DNA of 64,000 bases from Chlorokybus atmophyticus (taxonomy: Eukaryota > Streptophyta > Chlorokybophyceae > Chlorokybales > Chlorokybaceae), in contig RHPI01003422.1 in assembly GCA_009103225.1 (NCBI GenBank), positions 36,198-100,197 on the forward strand. Reading direction: 5' to 3'. Position 1 is the first letter of the stretch. Every line of letters starts with the position of its first letter. The notes beneath the pieces were generated by a model, which was not told the DNA's origin, ran no database searches, and saw only the letters and a program-made list of their open reading frames with translations. A program made the position numbers and the translations under genes. Positions 36,186-48,190 of this stretch are shown here, one piece after another.

Positions 36186-38157
36186 ATGTCTAACGACTTG
36201 CTGGTAAGTGACAGTCATGTCGCTCTGTTGTGTGCCCTGTCCATGCTTGTGTCTGCTTCTTGCCAGTTCTTTTACCTCGCCTGCTGCCCCCTTGCATTGC
36301 ATTGTCAAGCAGCTGAGCTGCAGGCTTTTAGCGCCATTGGCCTGACCAGCACAGACCAATAGCAATGTACATGCATTGCATGGCATGCATGCATTGACAT
36401 GATTGACATAAGCAGCTAATGCACGCGAGCACGTTCTGTTACAGGTGTTTCACTTTTAGTCTCTACTACAAGTGCTCTTGTTTGCTTGCAACGCCCATGC
36501 CAACTGGAACGCACGTCATCTATTTACCCCTGCATTGCACATACAGATTTTGCATCAATCTGAAGTGCAACTGCTGTAGTTTCTTGGCTTGGCAACTTGA
36601 CACACATGCAAGCAAGCTTACACCCTGTCATCCAGCACCATCGTTCACCACAACCACACATTAAGCTACTCACAAGTTACCTATGCTATCGCCCTCAGAA
36701 CACGCTACCACATCACGCTACCCTCTTTGATCCTCATCATCTTTGTGTGTGTGACCATCAACAATGCAGGGCGGTGGCAGCGGTTATCAGGATGGCATTG
36801 GTCGTTTCAAGACGGTTGGCGAAGACGTTGAGGCCGGTCCGGGTGCTGAAGCTGTATCTGGTGTTGGCGCGAGCGGTGACGCGGCCATGCAGGGTTTCTT
36901 CGACGAGGTGTCGGCCATCAAGAACGAGATGGCGAGCATAAGACGACACCTGCACAAGCTGCAGGACGCAAACGAGGAGTCCAAAGCCGTCACGTCCGCG
37001 GCACGAATGAAAGGTGGGGAGTGTTGTGAGGTTAGTTTGTTGGTCTGGGTATGGTTAAAAGTTACAGGTTGGTTGTGTACTGTTTGACATGCGGGTGTGC
37101 TTTCTGTCTGTGTTCTTGTGCATGTGCATGTGCGTACTGATAACAACAACGACAACAACAGAGATAAGGGAGCGTATGGAGCGGGAGATTGATGAGGTCA
37201 GCAGGAATGCTGCCGACATCAAGAGGAAGTTAGAAAATCTCGACAAGGCGGTATGCATAGTCATCAGCATCGCATTCGTTATCAGTCACATTATTGCTGT
37301 TGTGTCCTCGATCTCATCGTGTTTGACTTTGCAGAATGCTGAGGCGAGGAAGCAGGCGGGTTGTGGCGAAGGCACCTCACAGGACCGCACGCGGACGGCC
37401 CTCACAGCGTAAGAGACACAACATGTTGCAGATGTGCATCGTACTCATGCACGCACAGGCGCACAAGCATACGCACGCATATATATGTACATGCATTCAT
37501 ATACGAACACGCGCGTGCTTGTACCCACGCGCACGAATGCACATGCCTGCACCTGCGTTTGCACGCGTGCATATACACTCACACATGCAAGAGCACCTGC
37601 GCCCGCATCCGCATGTGCATGCTCACATGCTGCGCCTGCGCAGGAGTTTGCGTAAGAAGCTGAAGGAGCTGATGGACGACTTCAACGACCTCCGTCAGCG
37701 TTTCCAGGACGAGTACAAGGAGGTCGTCGAGCGTCGCTACCGCACCGTGACGGGTCGCAAGCCGGACGAGGACACGTTGGAGCAACTCATCGAGACGGGA
37801 GAGAGCGAGCAGATATTCAAGAAGGCCATCCTCGAACAGGGCCGCGGCCACGTGTTGGAAACTGTGGCAGAAATCCAAGAGAGACACGACGCCATCAGAG
37901 ACTTGGAAAGGAAGCTACTCGAGCTTCATCAGATTTTCTTGGATATGGCTGTGCTCGTGGAGGCGCAGGGAGACCTGCTGGACAACATCGAGGCGCAGGT
38001 GGCGAAGAGTGTGGACTACGTGGAGCAGGCGACGAAGCACCTCACGCGCGCCAAAGCGTTCCAGAAGAGTTACAGGAAGTGGCTCTGCTGCGCCATCATC
38101 ATACTACTCATCATCATTATCGTCATCGTGGTCGCCGTCATCAGACCATGGAAATAG
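36186..38157 (+). CDS. Syntaxin (plasma-membrane-type Qa-SNARE)
   Basis: Tail-anchored Qa-SNARE that drives vesicle fusion, most like syntaxin-1/SYP1 types of the plasma membrane. Exons 36186-36203, 36770-37013, 37162-37250, 37335-37408 and 37644-38157 give 312 residues. Residues 40-190 form the helical Habc region ([30 protein letters not shown]). The SNARE helix spans about 220-285 and carries [14 protein letters not shown]; the zero-layer glutamine is Q250. A single membrane anchor of isoleucine and valine (about 290-308) ends in a short lumenal tail. Exon 1 codes only six residues, so the start rests on its ATG, clean donor and frame. A stretch from exon 4 (about 118-141) is polar and unusual. 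The exact syntaxin subtype is not certain. Confidence 0.94.
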
Positions 38158-38636
38158 AGATGTCATCGTGCGTTGAGCGTGTACACGATGTGTAAGTTGT
38201 CTTATGTCACACGTTGGGCTGTCTAAGGTCGCTTTGTCATGTGGTCGATGCCAGAGTGATGCAGTCTATACTTTGTGTGCGATATGCACTGATTACATGT
38301 TGAGGGTTCTTCAACATGAGGTGCATACTTCTTAGCAGGAAATCCCACAGTACAACAGACTCACATTGCGTCTCATCAAGCACCCACTTTGTCAAAACAC
38401 AGTTGACACAACCCCATAACTATCCTTACCGTTTCCCAATGCGTATACATAGTAGCTTATCAGTGTGCCATGTGTACAAATAGTAGCTCATCTCTTTGCA
38501 AACCCGTCACATGACAAAACCACACACCCACACGGCGAGGGCCACACAGCCCGCAATTGCACCCTTCATGGAGTGCACCACCCAGTCACCCAGTCAGCCA
38601 CCAGCACAACAGTAGGCAACAACCACAACCACACTA
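38158..38636. other. Convergent 3' intergenic region
   Basis: This sits between the stops of the syntaxin and PIG-U genes and should contain both 3' UTRs. No other feature was seen. Confidence 0.6.
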
Positions 38637-41169
38637 TCACTGTACATCAGCAGCTTGAAGCTGCTCGTGTGGCGTCCTTTTCTCTTCTCTCAATTTCATC
38701 TTCAGCGCTCTATCAAACCTATTCACCGACATCACGCTCTCGACAAGGAGCAGCCCTTGCGCTACACCGAACAAAAGCGTGACAGCGTAGTAGAAGTTGG
38801 CGTTGCCAACATACTGATTCACCCACATGTGGTGCAGGATGGGACCCAAAAGCGTGGTATAAACGAACAAGTTGGCGATGACAAAGCCAAGGCCAAGACC
38901 GAAATCAGCGAAGCTGGCTGATATCACAGGCAGCAGGGCAATATACTGCGCCGTATCGGCGATAGACGGATACGGCTGCAGCACTGATATCAAACCTGAT
39001 ATGAGATACGCCAAAAACAAAGGCCGGTGTCGATATCGGATCGCCAATGGCGATAACATAATAGGCCCAATCGCTTGAAAAACAAACAGGAAGAATGGTC
39101 GGAAGTGATCGAACATCTCCGTGAAGAAGTACCAGTACAAGCCTTGGTTGGGTGTTATGTCCTCAACAGATATTATGAAGCCATAACAGCCCTTTAGGAA
39201 TGGATATAAACCCCCGTGGCTGCGTAACGCCAGCGCGGAGAGCAATATCAGCGCCACGCACCAGGTGATGAAGAGGAGTAATACATGTAGAGTTGTTTTG
39301 GTATTTGTCGGGCGGGGTTCTGTACTTGGCGTGTCCAGCCCACTCGAAAGCAGCAATAGAACCTGTAGCATATGCAGCACAGCATTAATTACTGAAGCAA
39401 ACACTTTATGGAATGCGCGTGTGCACGTGTGGACATGAGAGTGCGCGTGCGTGCGCATGTACAATGACTGACATACGCACACCTCTCACCATGTGTTTGT
39501 GTGCATGTGCATATGAGCGCACGCGTTGCATAACACATACACGAACGCACGCACACACGGTCTCAAGCGACTTCAGACATGTATATCTTGTGTGACCCGA
39601 CGTACACCCTTTGATGATTATGGTTTGCACGCACAGACGATTGTGCCTGCAAACCAACTCAAGAGTTGCTTGACTATGAGACATACTTCAGCCATCCATA
39701 CCGGTACGATAAGCAGTATCGGATGAAGAGACAAATAACCCGCAACAGCCACACCAAATGTCGCCAAGGCCACATCACCTGTGACACGAATCAACCAAAC
39801 CAGTTACAAACACAACTTTACTATAACAAAACAGTACACGCGCCCACCTGATGCGGCGGCGGCAAGTGCCATAAACACGAAGCCATTAACGATTGTGCCG
39901 AGGGAGCGCCCGACACAAGACGCGATGGAATAAGGATTGAATAAGAACAGGGCTGCCACCGTGTTGGGATTGGGAGAAGCAGGTGAGTGTCTGATACATG
40001 CAGTCACACATAGGTGGTGAGAATGATGTTGGGTGGGGTGATGGTGCGATGAAAGTGATGTTGTGAGCGCACCTGTCTTTGTGGTTGTGTTGTGTGAGCT
40101 TTTGGATTATCTGCCAGAGGAAGAGCGCTGAGCAGATGTCCGCAATGATGAAAGGAAGGGTTCTGTCACTCAAAGAACAAGTGCAAGCCCGGCGTATGTA
40201 AATGCATCGCGTGTACAAACACGCGTGTGCACGCATGCACCTGTTCGCACACGCACACAAGCAGCCGAAAGACACAAAACAAACACACACCCAGCAGGTG
40301 TGGTACACATGCACATATATACACGCGCACTTACACCCACAATCACACATGCATGCATGCAAATGCGTGAGTGTGAATGATAGCATGAACACGTATGCGC
40401 ACTCATGTACCATCCCACTAACCACACAGTTGTCGCACGCACGCACGCACACACACACAAACGTGCGCGCGCACAGTACACTGCATCCCACATGCCACTG
40501 CATGTACCTCATGATGCGGCTTGCTGCAGTCGCTTCCATGCCCTCACTGCGTTTCGCCGTTATACACAATAACACCGAGTCAATCGATTGCTTGCATGCA
40601 ACCACTGTATCAACAGCAACAACACCCATGTAAAAAGAACAGCCGCGAATGCCAACAGTCACCTAGGAAAGGCTGCCAAAGGTCCGAGCAGTGTCAACAC
40701 CAGCGGGGGTGCATGAAAGACCGACCCTGTGTTTGTTTGATTTGTTTACTTGCAAGTGCTTAGGTGTCCACAATGCACAGAAGAAGTAAGCTGCATTGCG
40801 AAAGTGAATAAAGAAGAAGATTACTTAGGCATACATACACTTGCCTGCATAAGGGGACATGCCCAGCTGCATCAGCCTCACACCCTCGTTGACTGCAAAA
40901 CAAATGCAAATGCACAAACATGAACATATACATAAACACACGTTTTACACACAAGCACGCAACACTACTGTAAGGAATGACAGCATCGTTAACGAGAGAT
41001 GGTTTGTCACTTTCTCCTCACCTCTTTTCAGTGCTGTGACAGGAGTGGACACCTCCACCCTGCCCTCCAGCCACCCCCCCACCCCCGCCGCAGCCGCCGC
41101 CACCCTCAGCACCACCGCCGCCACCACCAGGGCGGCGGCGGCGGCGGGAGAGGCCGGCGCCGCCGCCAT
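38637..41169 (-). CDS. PIGU: GPI transamidase subunit PIG-U (CDC91)
   Basis: Multi-spanning ER membrane subunit of GPI transamidase, which attaches GPI anchors to proteins; PIG-U helps bind the GPI substrate. Minus-strand exons 41022-41169, 40845-40892, 40663-40726, 40073-40168, 39848-39990, 39702-39778 and 38637-39362 give 433 residues (human 435). Landmarks: an N-terminal hydrophobic helix after MAAAPASP, GRVEVSTPVTALKR, LGMSPYAGSVFHAPPL, LFLFNPYSIASCVGRS, EDITPNQGLYWYFFTEMFDHFRPFF split by family-typical spacing, and a C-terminal NFYYAVTLLFGVAQ. The second intron has a GC donor (40844-40843). It shares a 328-base divergent region with TIM13. Confidence 0.95.
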
Positions 41170-41497
41170 GGACAACGACAACGATGTGCAGGGAAATGTG
41201 CCAAACACATTGATAGAAACAGTGCAGCAAAGCTGATATCTGTCAGTCTTTGATAACATTATTTGCGTGGATATCTGTTTCGGTGAGCCTGGCTGGCGTC
41301 GGCGGCAGTGTTGTTGGCGTTGTTGTCGACGGCGGCGTAGTCGTTACAGTTGCCAGGTTGAGAGACATTCTGTTACAGGATTTGTCGTTGTGTGGTTGTG
41401 TGGTTGCGCGCGCACGCACGCACATTCACATACACACGCGCACAATCGAAGGGGAGAGTTGGTTGGTGTTTGGGCGGCACAGCTTCAACACAGCACG
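41170..41497. promoter_or_regulatory. Divergent promoter region of PIG-U and TIM13
   Basis: This separates two opposite start codons. A GCC-rich run begins inside the PIG-U first exon (41075-41168). The TIM13 side carries an alternating GC/CA stretch at 41405-41450. No specific factor site was recognised. Confidence 0.55.
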
Positions 41498-42172
41498 ATG
41501 AGTTTTGACGGCGGGGACTTCAGAAACCAGGTGACAGAGAGAAGCGCATGTGTGCATGTGGGTGTTATCACGAGAACACATCATACAGCAGCCTACTCTG
41601 TCTGTTTCTCATCCAACAACATCTGTTGATGGTTACACAAAGTTAGGGTTTGTTGTGGTGCGGCAGTCGCATGCGCACGCACGCACGCACGCACGCACAA
41701 TCAACAAAACCAACATAGCATCATACTCTCCTGTATGTGTGCTCGGACGCGTGTGCATGCGCATGACAGTTGATGCAAACAATAAGCGATTAACAAGCAA
41801 GGGTAATTTTGTCTGTGTTGTATTGATCATGCATGGGTTGTGGTTGCTGCAGGTGCAACAGCAGCTTGCTCTGGACTATGCGCAAGAGTTTTTCCAGGTA
41901 TAGTTGCAAACACATACACGAATTATAGACATTGCCACCAGTACACGCATGCACGCACACACGCATGCACATGCGCACAAGCTGAATTTTATACAACGTT
42001 ATGTACACGCGCACAGACGGTTCGCGACAAGTGTTTCTCCAAGTGCATAACCAAACCCGGCTCGTCGATATCTTCCTCGGAAGCCAACTGCATCGCCCGC
42101 TGCGCAGACCGTTACGTCGACGCCACGCAAGTCATCGCGCAAGCCATCGTGAGCCAAGGCGGCCAACGCTGA
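41498..42172 (+). CDS. TIM13: Mitochondrial intermembrane space chaperone TIM13
   Basis: Small TIM chaperone of the intermembrane space; with TIM8 it escorts hydrophobic precursors from TOM to the inner membrane. Exons 41498-41530, 41853-41897 and 42017-42172 give 77 residues, slightly shorter than usual (about 90-105). The twin CX3C motif is CFSKC at 32-36 and CIARC at 51-55 with 14 residues between, which forms two disulphides after Mia40 oxidation. The region QQQLALDYAQEFFQTVRDKCFSKC and the following CITKPG fit TIM13 better than TIM8, TIM9 or TIM10. The first two exons are only 33 and 45 bases. The 3' end is 70 bases from the stop codon of the convergent neighbour. Confidence 0.93.
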
Positions 42173-42242
42173 CATGTGGGTATGTGTGGTACCGACACAA
42201 CACCATGACGTGGGTATTTCGTGTCGACACAACATACCCGCA

Positions 42243-45200
42243 TTATGGGATTAGTTGGATCAGTATGTCCCCCGTTGTGATGCTTTCGACAGTGAGGTTG
42301 AGTTGTTTGGGAGAGTTTTGTTGTTGAGGGCAGATTGAGCCCGACAGGAGGGTGCGGGACTGTTGCGTTATCGTGTAGAGGTCGCTCTGTTGGTTTGGTT
42401 GATAAGAGGCCGCCGCGGACTTGAGGTCGAGGCCGGGACGGTACTCCTCGACCTGACAGCAGAGAAGGTTGTTGGGTTGCGGAGCAACATGTTGTTGTGT
42501 GCATGTGTGCACATGGGCGTGCGCGTGCGCGTTCACATGTGCGTGTGCGTGCACGAGTGTTGCACATTGGCACATCAGCGTGCACACCTGTTTGGAGCCA
42601 TGAGGCGCGCGCAGTGTGTAGTTGCCAGCGAAGCCACTGCACGCTCTTAGCATCAAGTTGGTGTTGCCCACGCGCACTTTGGACTGAAAGCAGAGGGACC
42701 TCAACACATGTGAGACATCACAATGTCGGTAACAAACAAAGTCCACAACACACCAACCTGTATGCTGCCCCCGGCAATGTACTTGAGTGACACCCTCTCG
42801 CCCTCCCCTCCCCGCACGTCCACAGTCAACTTGCCCTCCTCTTGATCACATACAACCTGAGAACATAAAGGAGAACAGACAAGCCAACATATAGTTATGA
42901 GACTCATAGTCCCCCGAGCCAGCATGCAGACACGGGCATGTGCATGCAAACACAGCATGACATACACATGCACACGTACCAGCATATCGGCACGAATTTG
43001 TGTGACTGCAAGCATGCATGGACACATGCGTGCATGCGTGCTACATGTGTCTCTACTGGTGTGTGCATGCAAGTGCACGCGTGCCTGCGTGAGCGTGTGC
43101 GTGTACGTGCACGTTCATGCGCATACACATGCACGTGCATGCGTGTCTCCATGTCCATGTCTTACCCACCGTTGGTATCGGGTACTGTGGATACCCCTCT
43201 TTGTACTGCATCTCCGTTCGGCACGTGGCGAGGTTGTCCCCGCTCACCAACTCCACGTTGTCCGCGTTCACGTACCCGCCGTCGTCGCGCGCCAGGAGGA
43301 ACGCAAAGTGGGACTTGAGAGAGGAGGCGTCGATAACACCCGTCGACGTGTTGAGGTTGATGCGGTTGGCCTGAAGGGGAGAACAGAGGAGTGGGGATGT
43401 GGGTGTGGGTGGGTGGGTGGGTGTGCGCGCGTGTCTCTGCGTGTGCACATGTGTGTCTGTGCCTGTGTGCGTGTGGATGCGTGTGGGTGTGTCTTACCCA
43501 CAGTTGTTGGGCTTTAAGGGTGCCGATGTTGTTGCCAAGTGTGATGACGTCGAACCTGGCGTTCGATAGCCCTGCTGTCGTGATGTCGCCGATGGTCACT
43601 TGGATATCCATCGCCGTCTGCTCTGTTGTTGTGTTGGAGTACGTACGTCAGTATGAAGATTAAGAAACATGACATCATCAGGCAGAGTGTTTGGTGAGAG
43701 TGCTCACAGCCAAATCTACAAAGCCAGCAGGGGATATGCCAACTTCTTGGTGCAAGCATAGAGCACATCACACGCACACGCACATACAACCACGCGCATT
43801 TGGACGCACACTCACATGCGCACTCGCACACGCTCACGCATACACACCCGCGCACACACGCGCACACACCCACCCACCCACACCCACACTCACCCAGCAT
43901 GCACGACGCCGGCACGACCAGCACGACATCCGCCCTCCTGCAGCTCGTCTGTCCCGCCAACCTGTTGCTCGTCACGCACGACAGCGCCACATCGAACGAA
44001 CCCACACCAAAATCCGCACTCGGGTCCGGCAGGGACGAGTTGTTGTTGCTGCTGTTGTTGTTGTTGTCGGCGGGTGTGATCGAGAGAGAGGAGATGGAGG
44101 AGAGGATGGACTTGTCTTTGGCGCGGTTGGTGACCTTGAAGACCACGTCGACGGCGGAGGGGTCGGGGTCGGACTCGACACGCACGGTACCAAAGTCCTG
44201 GTGGGTTTGTTGATAGGGTTGGGTGCTCGCGTGTGTATGTGCGTGTGTGCGTGCGCGCATGCCTGTGTGTGCGCATGTGTTTCTGTGAACATATGTAATG
44301 ACACCACTATTACCATAAAGATGGAGAGTTTGTTGATGCGTCCTCCCCACGCGCGCATGGCTTTGTTGCCCGTCGCGCTGTCCCACTCCACGCGCTCCCT
44401 GTCAAAGTCAATGGTGTACCTGTACTCCTCCTGTTGGGGACTTGCTTCACTCACTGTGTCTCACGTCACACAACATCTCGCATGTCACACATGGCACACG
44501 CGCACGCGCATGCGCACACTGATACAGCACATGCATCATTAGTTACTTGTTCACATGCGTATTTTATTCACACGCATGTATATAGCGCGTGCGCGTGTGT
44601 GTGCGCGTGTGTCGCGTGTACAAGCTTGTAATCAGCTTGAACTGAATGCGAGTGAAGTGTTTGATTGCGTTTGTGTGTATTTTTACCGTGTGTGAGTTGA
44701 TGGGCATGCGGCAGGTTTCAGCGTTGGCGAGGAGAACGGCGCCGACGAGGAGGAGGACAAAGACAGCACCGCCACCCAGAACCATTAACACCTGTTGCGT
44801 GTGCGTGTGCGTGTGCGTGTGCGTGTGCGTGTGCGAGTGGGTATTTTGGTTACCTTAATGACTCTTTCAACTCGGGTCTTTTGGCGTAGAAGCAGCGCCC
44901 GGCTGCGCTCAAACTGCCTGTACATACATGCATTGTAACATGAACTTGGTTGCAGACAGGGTGAGTCCTTGCTGTGACATGCGCAGGTGGTTGGCATACA
45001 GGGTGCATTGCGCGCGCGCGCGTGCGTGTGCGTGCATGCCCTTGAACGCATGCGCTAGAGGGATTCATGGACATGCAAACGACTTAATGCATGCATGTGT
45101 GCCTGATGATCTGTGTGCGCTCGGATATGAAAGTGTAATTGTAATCATGTACAGTCATGTGCACAGGTGTATCCCCCACTAGAGCCAGAAGCCACTACCA

Positions 45201-45568
45201 AACAAACCCACACAAGCATGCGTGTTTGCATGTGTATGTGGCTCTCAATCCAAGCCTTCACCAACTTCCTTAGAAACCTTAGTTCAACCATGATGAAACC
45301 ATGATGAAACCATTGTTTCACACCGTTACCACTTCGAACCAACCAACAACCAAATCATGACGCAGATACCTTGATGCATGATTGCTGTCAACGTTGAGGA
45401 GTTGTTAATAGTTACAGGGTTACATCTTGTGTAACACAAGCTATGTTCTTGACATACTGACCTCCTGGCGTAGAGCGCCGCTTCCGATATCCCCCTGGCC
45501 GCCGCCTCATCCTCCAGACGATGAAAATCCTCATGCTGCTTCCTCAACAGCTCCTTCCTCCTCTTCAT
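42243..45568 (-). CDS. Type II membrane protein with adhesin-like (DUF4097-like) ectodomain
   Basis: Eleven minus-strand exons (45462-45568, 44854-44917, 44687-44791, 44314-44430, 43894-44197, 43708-43745, 43498-43617, 43170-43370, 42758-42856, 42588-42683, 42243-42452) join in frame to 486 residues. Residues 1-56 are charged and helical, presumably cytosolic. One hydrophobic segment (about 58-81, VLMVLGGGAVFVLLLVGAV) follows with no cleavable signal, predicting a type II topology. The ectodomain carries an asparagine/serine stretch, scattered cysteines and, from about 260, short beta-strand repeats of the kind found in putative-adhesin beta-helices (VTIGDITTAGL, NLNTSTGVIDASS, GYVNADNVELV, GKLTVDVRGG). 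I know no named eukaryotic gene with this layout. The DUF4097 comparison rests on pattern only. It diverges from homoserine dehydrogenase 350 bases away. Confidence 0.8.
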
Positions 45569-45918
45569 CCCAGTCTGATACCTCCCCCCTCTTCTGCCTG
45601 CTCCTCTCCGTCGCCGCCGCCGCCGCCGCCTGGCCTAGACTACGCCCACGCTCTGGCCTAACCCTGGCTAACAGACCGCAGTTGCAACATAACAAGCAAC
45701 TCTGATTGATAATTAACTAGGCTATGTCTCCTCGGACGGCTGAAAATTCTGCTCAGACTCAACCAACGGTTAAGATGAAATTGCTGGTCACGTGAGGCGA
45801 CGAGTAACGGCAAAGTAACGGGCGCGTTACGCGTCTGGATCGTTGCATTACGCGTGACGCTTCATGTCGAGTGAGGTTTTTATACGTTTGCCTTGGCGGC
45901 GGCGACGTCGGGTTGGTG
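45569..45918. promoter_or_regulatory. Divergent promoter region of the adhesin-like gene and homoserine dehydrogenase
   Basis: This separates the two opposite start codons. It contains a GCC run at about 45610-45632 near the adhesin-like gene and AT-richer sequence with repeated GTAACG/CGTTAC motifs (about 45800-45855) towards homoserine dehydrogenase. No TATA box was recognised. Confidence 0.5.
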
Positions 45919-48190
45919 ATGGAGGAGGTGGCGGTGGTGGTATTCGGGGTGGGCGGCGTGGGCTCCGCGCTGGTGCGGATGCTGGCGGAGGCCAGGGACC
46001 TGCACGCCCGCCAGGTATCGTGTGCGCATCGTCAAGCACGTCGATAAAAACCACTCGCTAAGAACGAAAACCCCACCACACCAATCCACTCGCTGTGACT
46101 GCTGTGAAACTCCTTCTCACACGCGTTCTTCTGTCAGGAGCGTCTGCATGTGTCCATCGCCGCCCTCTGCGACTCCCGCCACGCTCTCCTCAGCACAAAG
46201 CAAAGCAACTCCGCCGCTCACTCCTTGAGCGATGAGGCCGTGAGGGAAGCGCTGAGCTGCAAAGCCGCGGGGAGACTGATGACAAGCGTGCCGGACAAAG
46301 GTGTGCATGTGCATGTGCGTGTATGCGTATGTGGGTGTATGACAACGAGTGCGTTACTCGCTTTTATGTGCACTTTGTGCACATAATGCACGCACCCATG
46401 CAGTTGCCGGGTGCATTGCTGTGGATCTCCCTGCACCCCAAGACCTCCTCCCTTGGCTCCTCAATACCTTCCCGCTCTCATCCAAAGAGGTGTGTTTGCT
46501 ATGTACTGCGCTCTGTGTGCACATCTGTCATTGACAAATAACTCACGCACACTTCGCTGAGTGTGTGTTTGTCTCTAGCAAGGGCTCAGCACATCGTAAA
46601 GTGGCGTTGATCGACTGCACTCCCAGTGAACACCTCTGCCCCGCCCTCGCGCAAGCAGCACAACGCGGATACGCCGTCATCACAGCCAACAAGCGACCAG
46701 TCACAGGCACGTGTGTGCGTGTCTCTCACCCCTCATCCAACATCACCACTCACCCACTTCTCACCCTCTTTGCAGGTTCCATGTCTCAGTACCGTCGGTT
46801 GTCCACCTTCCCCACTCGTTTGGGCCTCGAGTCCACGGTGGGCGCGGGTCTCCCCGTCATCGCGTGTCTCGACACGCTTATGAGAGCGGGAGACGAGGTG
46901 AAGCGGGTACAGGGGGCACTCAGCGGCACGCTCGGGTGGGTGAAGAGTGTGGTTGTTGGGTGGAGTCATGTTGGGTGGGGTGGGGTTGGTGTGTGAGTGC
47001 GTTGGGGCGTTAGGTATCTGATGACGGCGTTGGAAGAGGGGAGGGCGTTCTCGAAAGCGGTGATGGCAGCCAAGGCAGCAGGGTGAGTGGTACATGTGTG
47101 TATGCAGTGCAACATACGCCAATACGCGTGTGCGCGCATGCACAGCGCTGCACGACATATGCACATGCACACATGTATGTGCATGTGCATATGTGTGTCT
47201 GCGTGTATCTGCGTGGATAGGTGTGTATGTGCGTGGTATGACAACACGCTGTGTGTGCGCGCGCGCGCATCTGTAGGTATGTGCGTGCATGCGGGTGCAT
47301 GAGCGTGTGTCTTCGTGTATGCGTAGGTGTGTATGTGCATAACACAATATGTTGCGATGTGTGATATCAATCGCCTTTGACAATGCACAGCTACACTGAG
47401 CCGGACCCGCGTGACGACTTATCCGGCACGGACGTTGCTCGTAAGGCCCTCATCCTCGGCCGACGGCTTGGTTGGGACTTGGAGTTGGATCAAGTCCAGG
47501 TGGAGAGTCTTGTGCCACCCGAGTTGGCGTCCGTCGATGTGGACACGTTCCTCGAGCGCGTGAAGGAGATGGATGAGGGGTTTAGGGAGAGGGTGGAGGG
47601 GGCGAGAGACAAGGGGTGTGTGTTGAGATACGCTGCGGATGTGGGAGAGGGCAGGTGGGTGTGATTGGCTGGTGTCAGTGTGTGCATGCACGTGCGCGTG
47701 ACCGTGCGATTGTGTGTGTACCCATGCGTGTTTGTATACAGGTGCATGCGAGCGCGCATGTAGGTGTCATGCTTTGTGTGTGTGCCCACGCATGCGAGTG
47801 TGGGCGTGCGTGTGTGCCCACGCAGGCGTGCATGTTTGTGTGACTGTGTATAACATCAACAGAAAGGCAGCGTGTTTGTGTTGCTGCTGACAGTGTTACA
47901 CGTTGTTCTCCTCAGATGTGTTGTTGGTTTGAAAGAGGTGCCAAAGGACTCGCCGTTGGGGCGTTTGCAGGGCACTGACAATCTGGTAAAGACAGGGTTT
48001 GTCTGTTTTCTGTCCCGTTCATGTTGGGTTACCAAATAGCATACGACGTAACATATGTCAGGTGGAGTTCACGACGCGATTGTACCCGGCAATGGCCCCA
48101 ATGGTGTTACAAGGAGCGGGCGCGGGGACCGAACACACGGCCTCCGGCATCATCGCAGACCTGTTGAGTATCATGGCCAGCTGGCATTGA
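45919..48190 (+). CDS. Homoserine dehydrogenase (monofunctional)
   Basis: Reduces aspartate semialdehyde to homoserine with NAD(P)H, the branch step towards threonine and methionine. Exons 45919-46014, 46138-46300, 46404-46489, 46583-46706, 46776-46935, 47014-47082, 47391-47654, 47916-47985 and 48062-48190 give 386 residues, with no aspartokinase domain. The nucleotide-binding loop is FGVGGVGSALV at 9-19; DCTP and ITANKRPVT (Lys152) follow; LSGTLGYL and EPDPRDDLSGTDVARK (Lys251) are the active-site region; TEHTASGIIADL is the C-terminal signature. Exon 4 could instead start at 46579 with exon 3 ending at 46491, adding two residues. The fourth intron has a GC donor (46707-46708). The enzyme is absent from animals. 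A broken copy of exons 3-4 lies at 25.6 kb. Confidence 0.95.
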
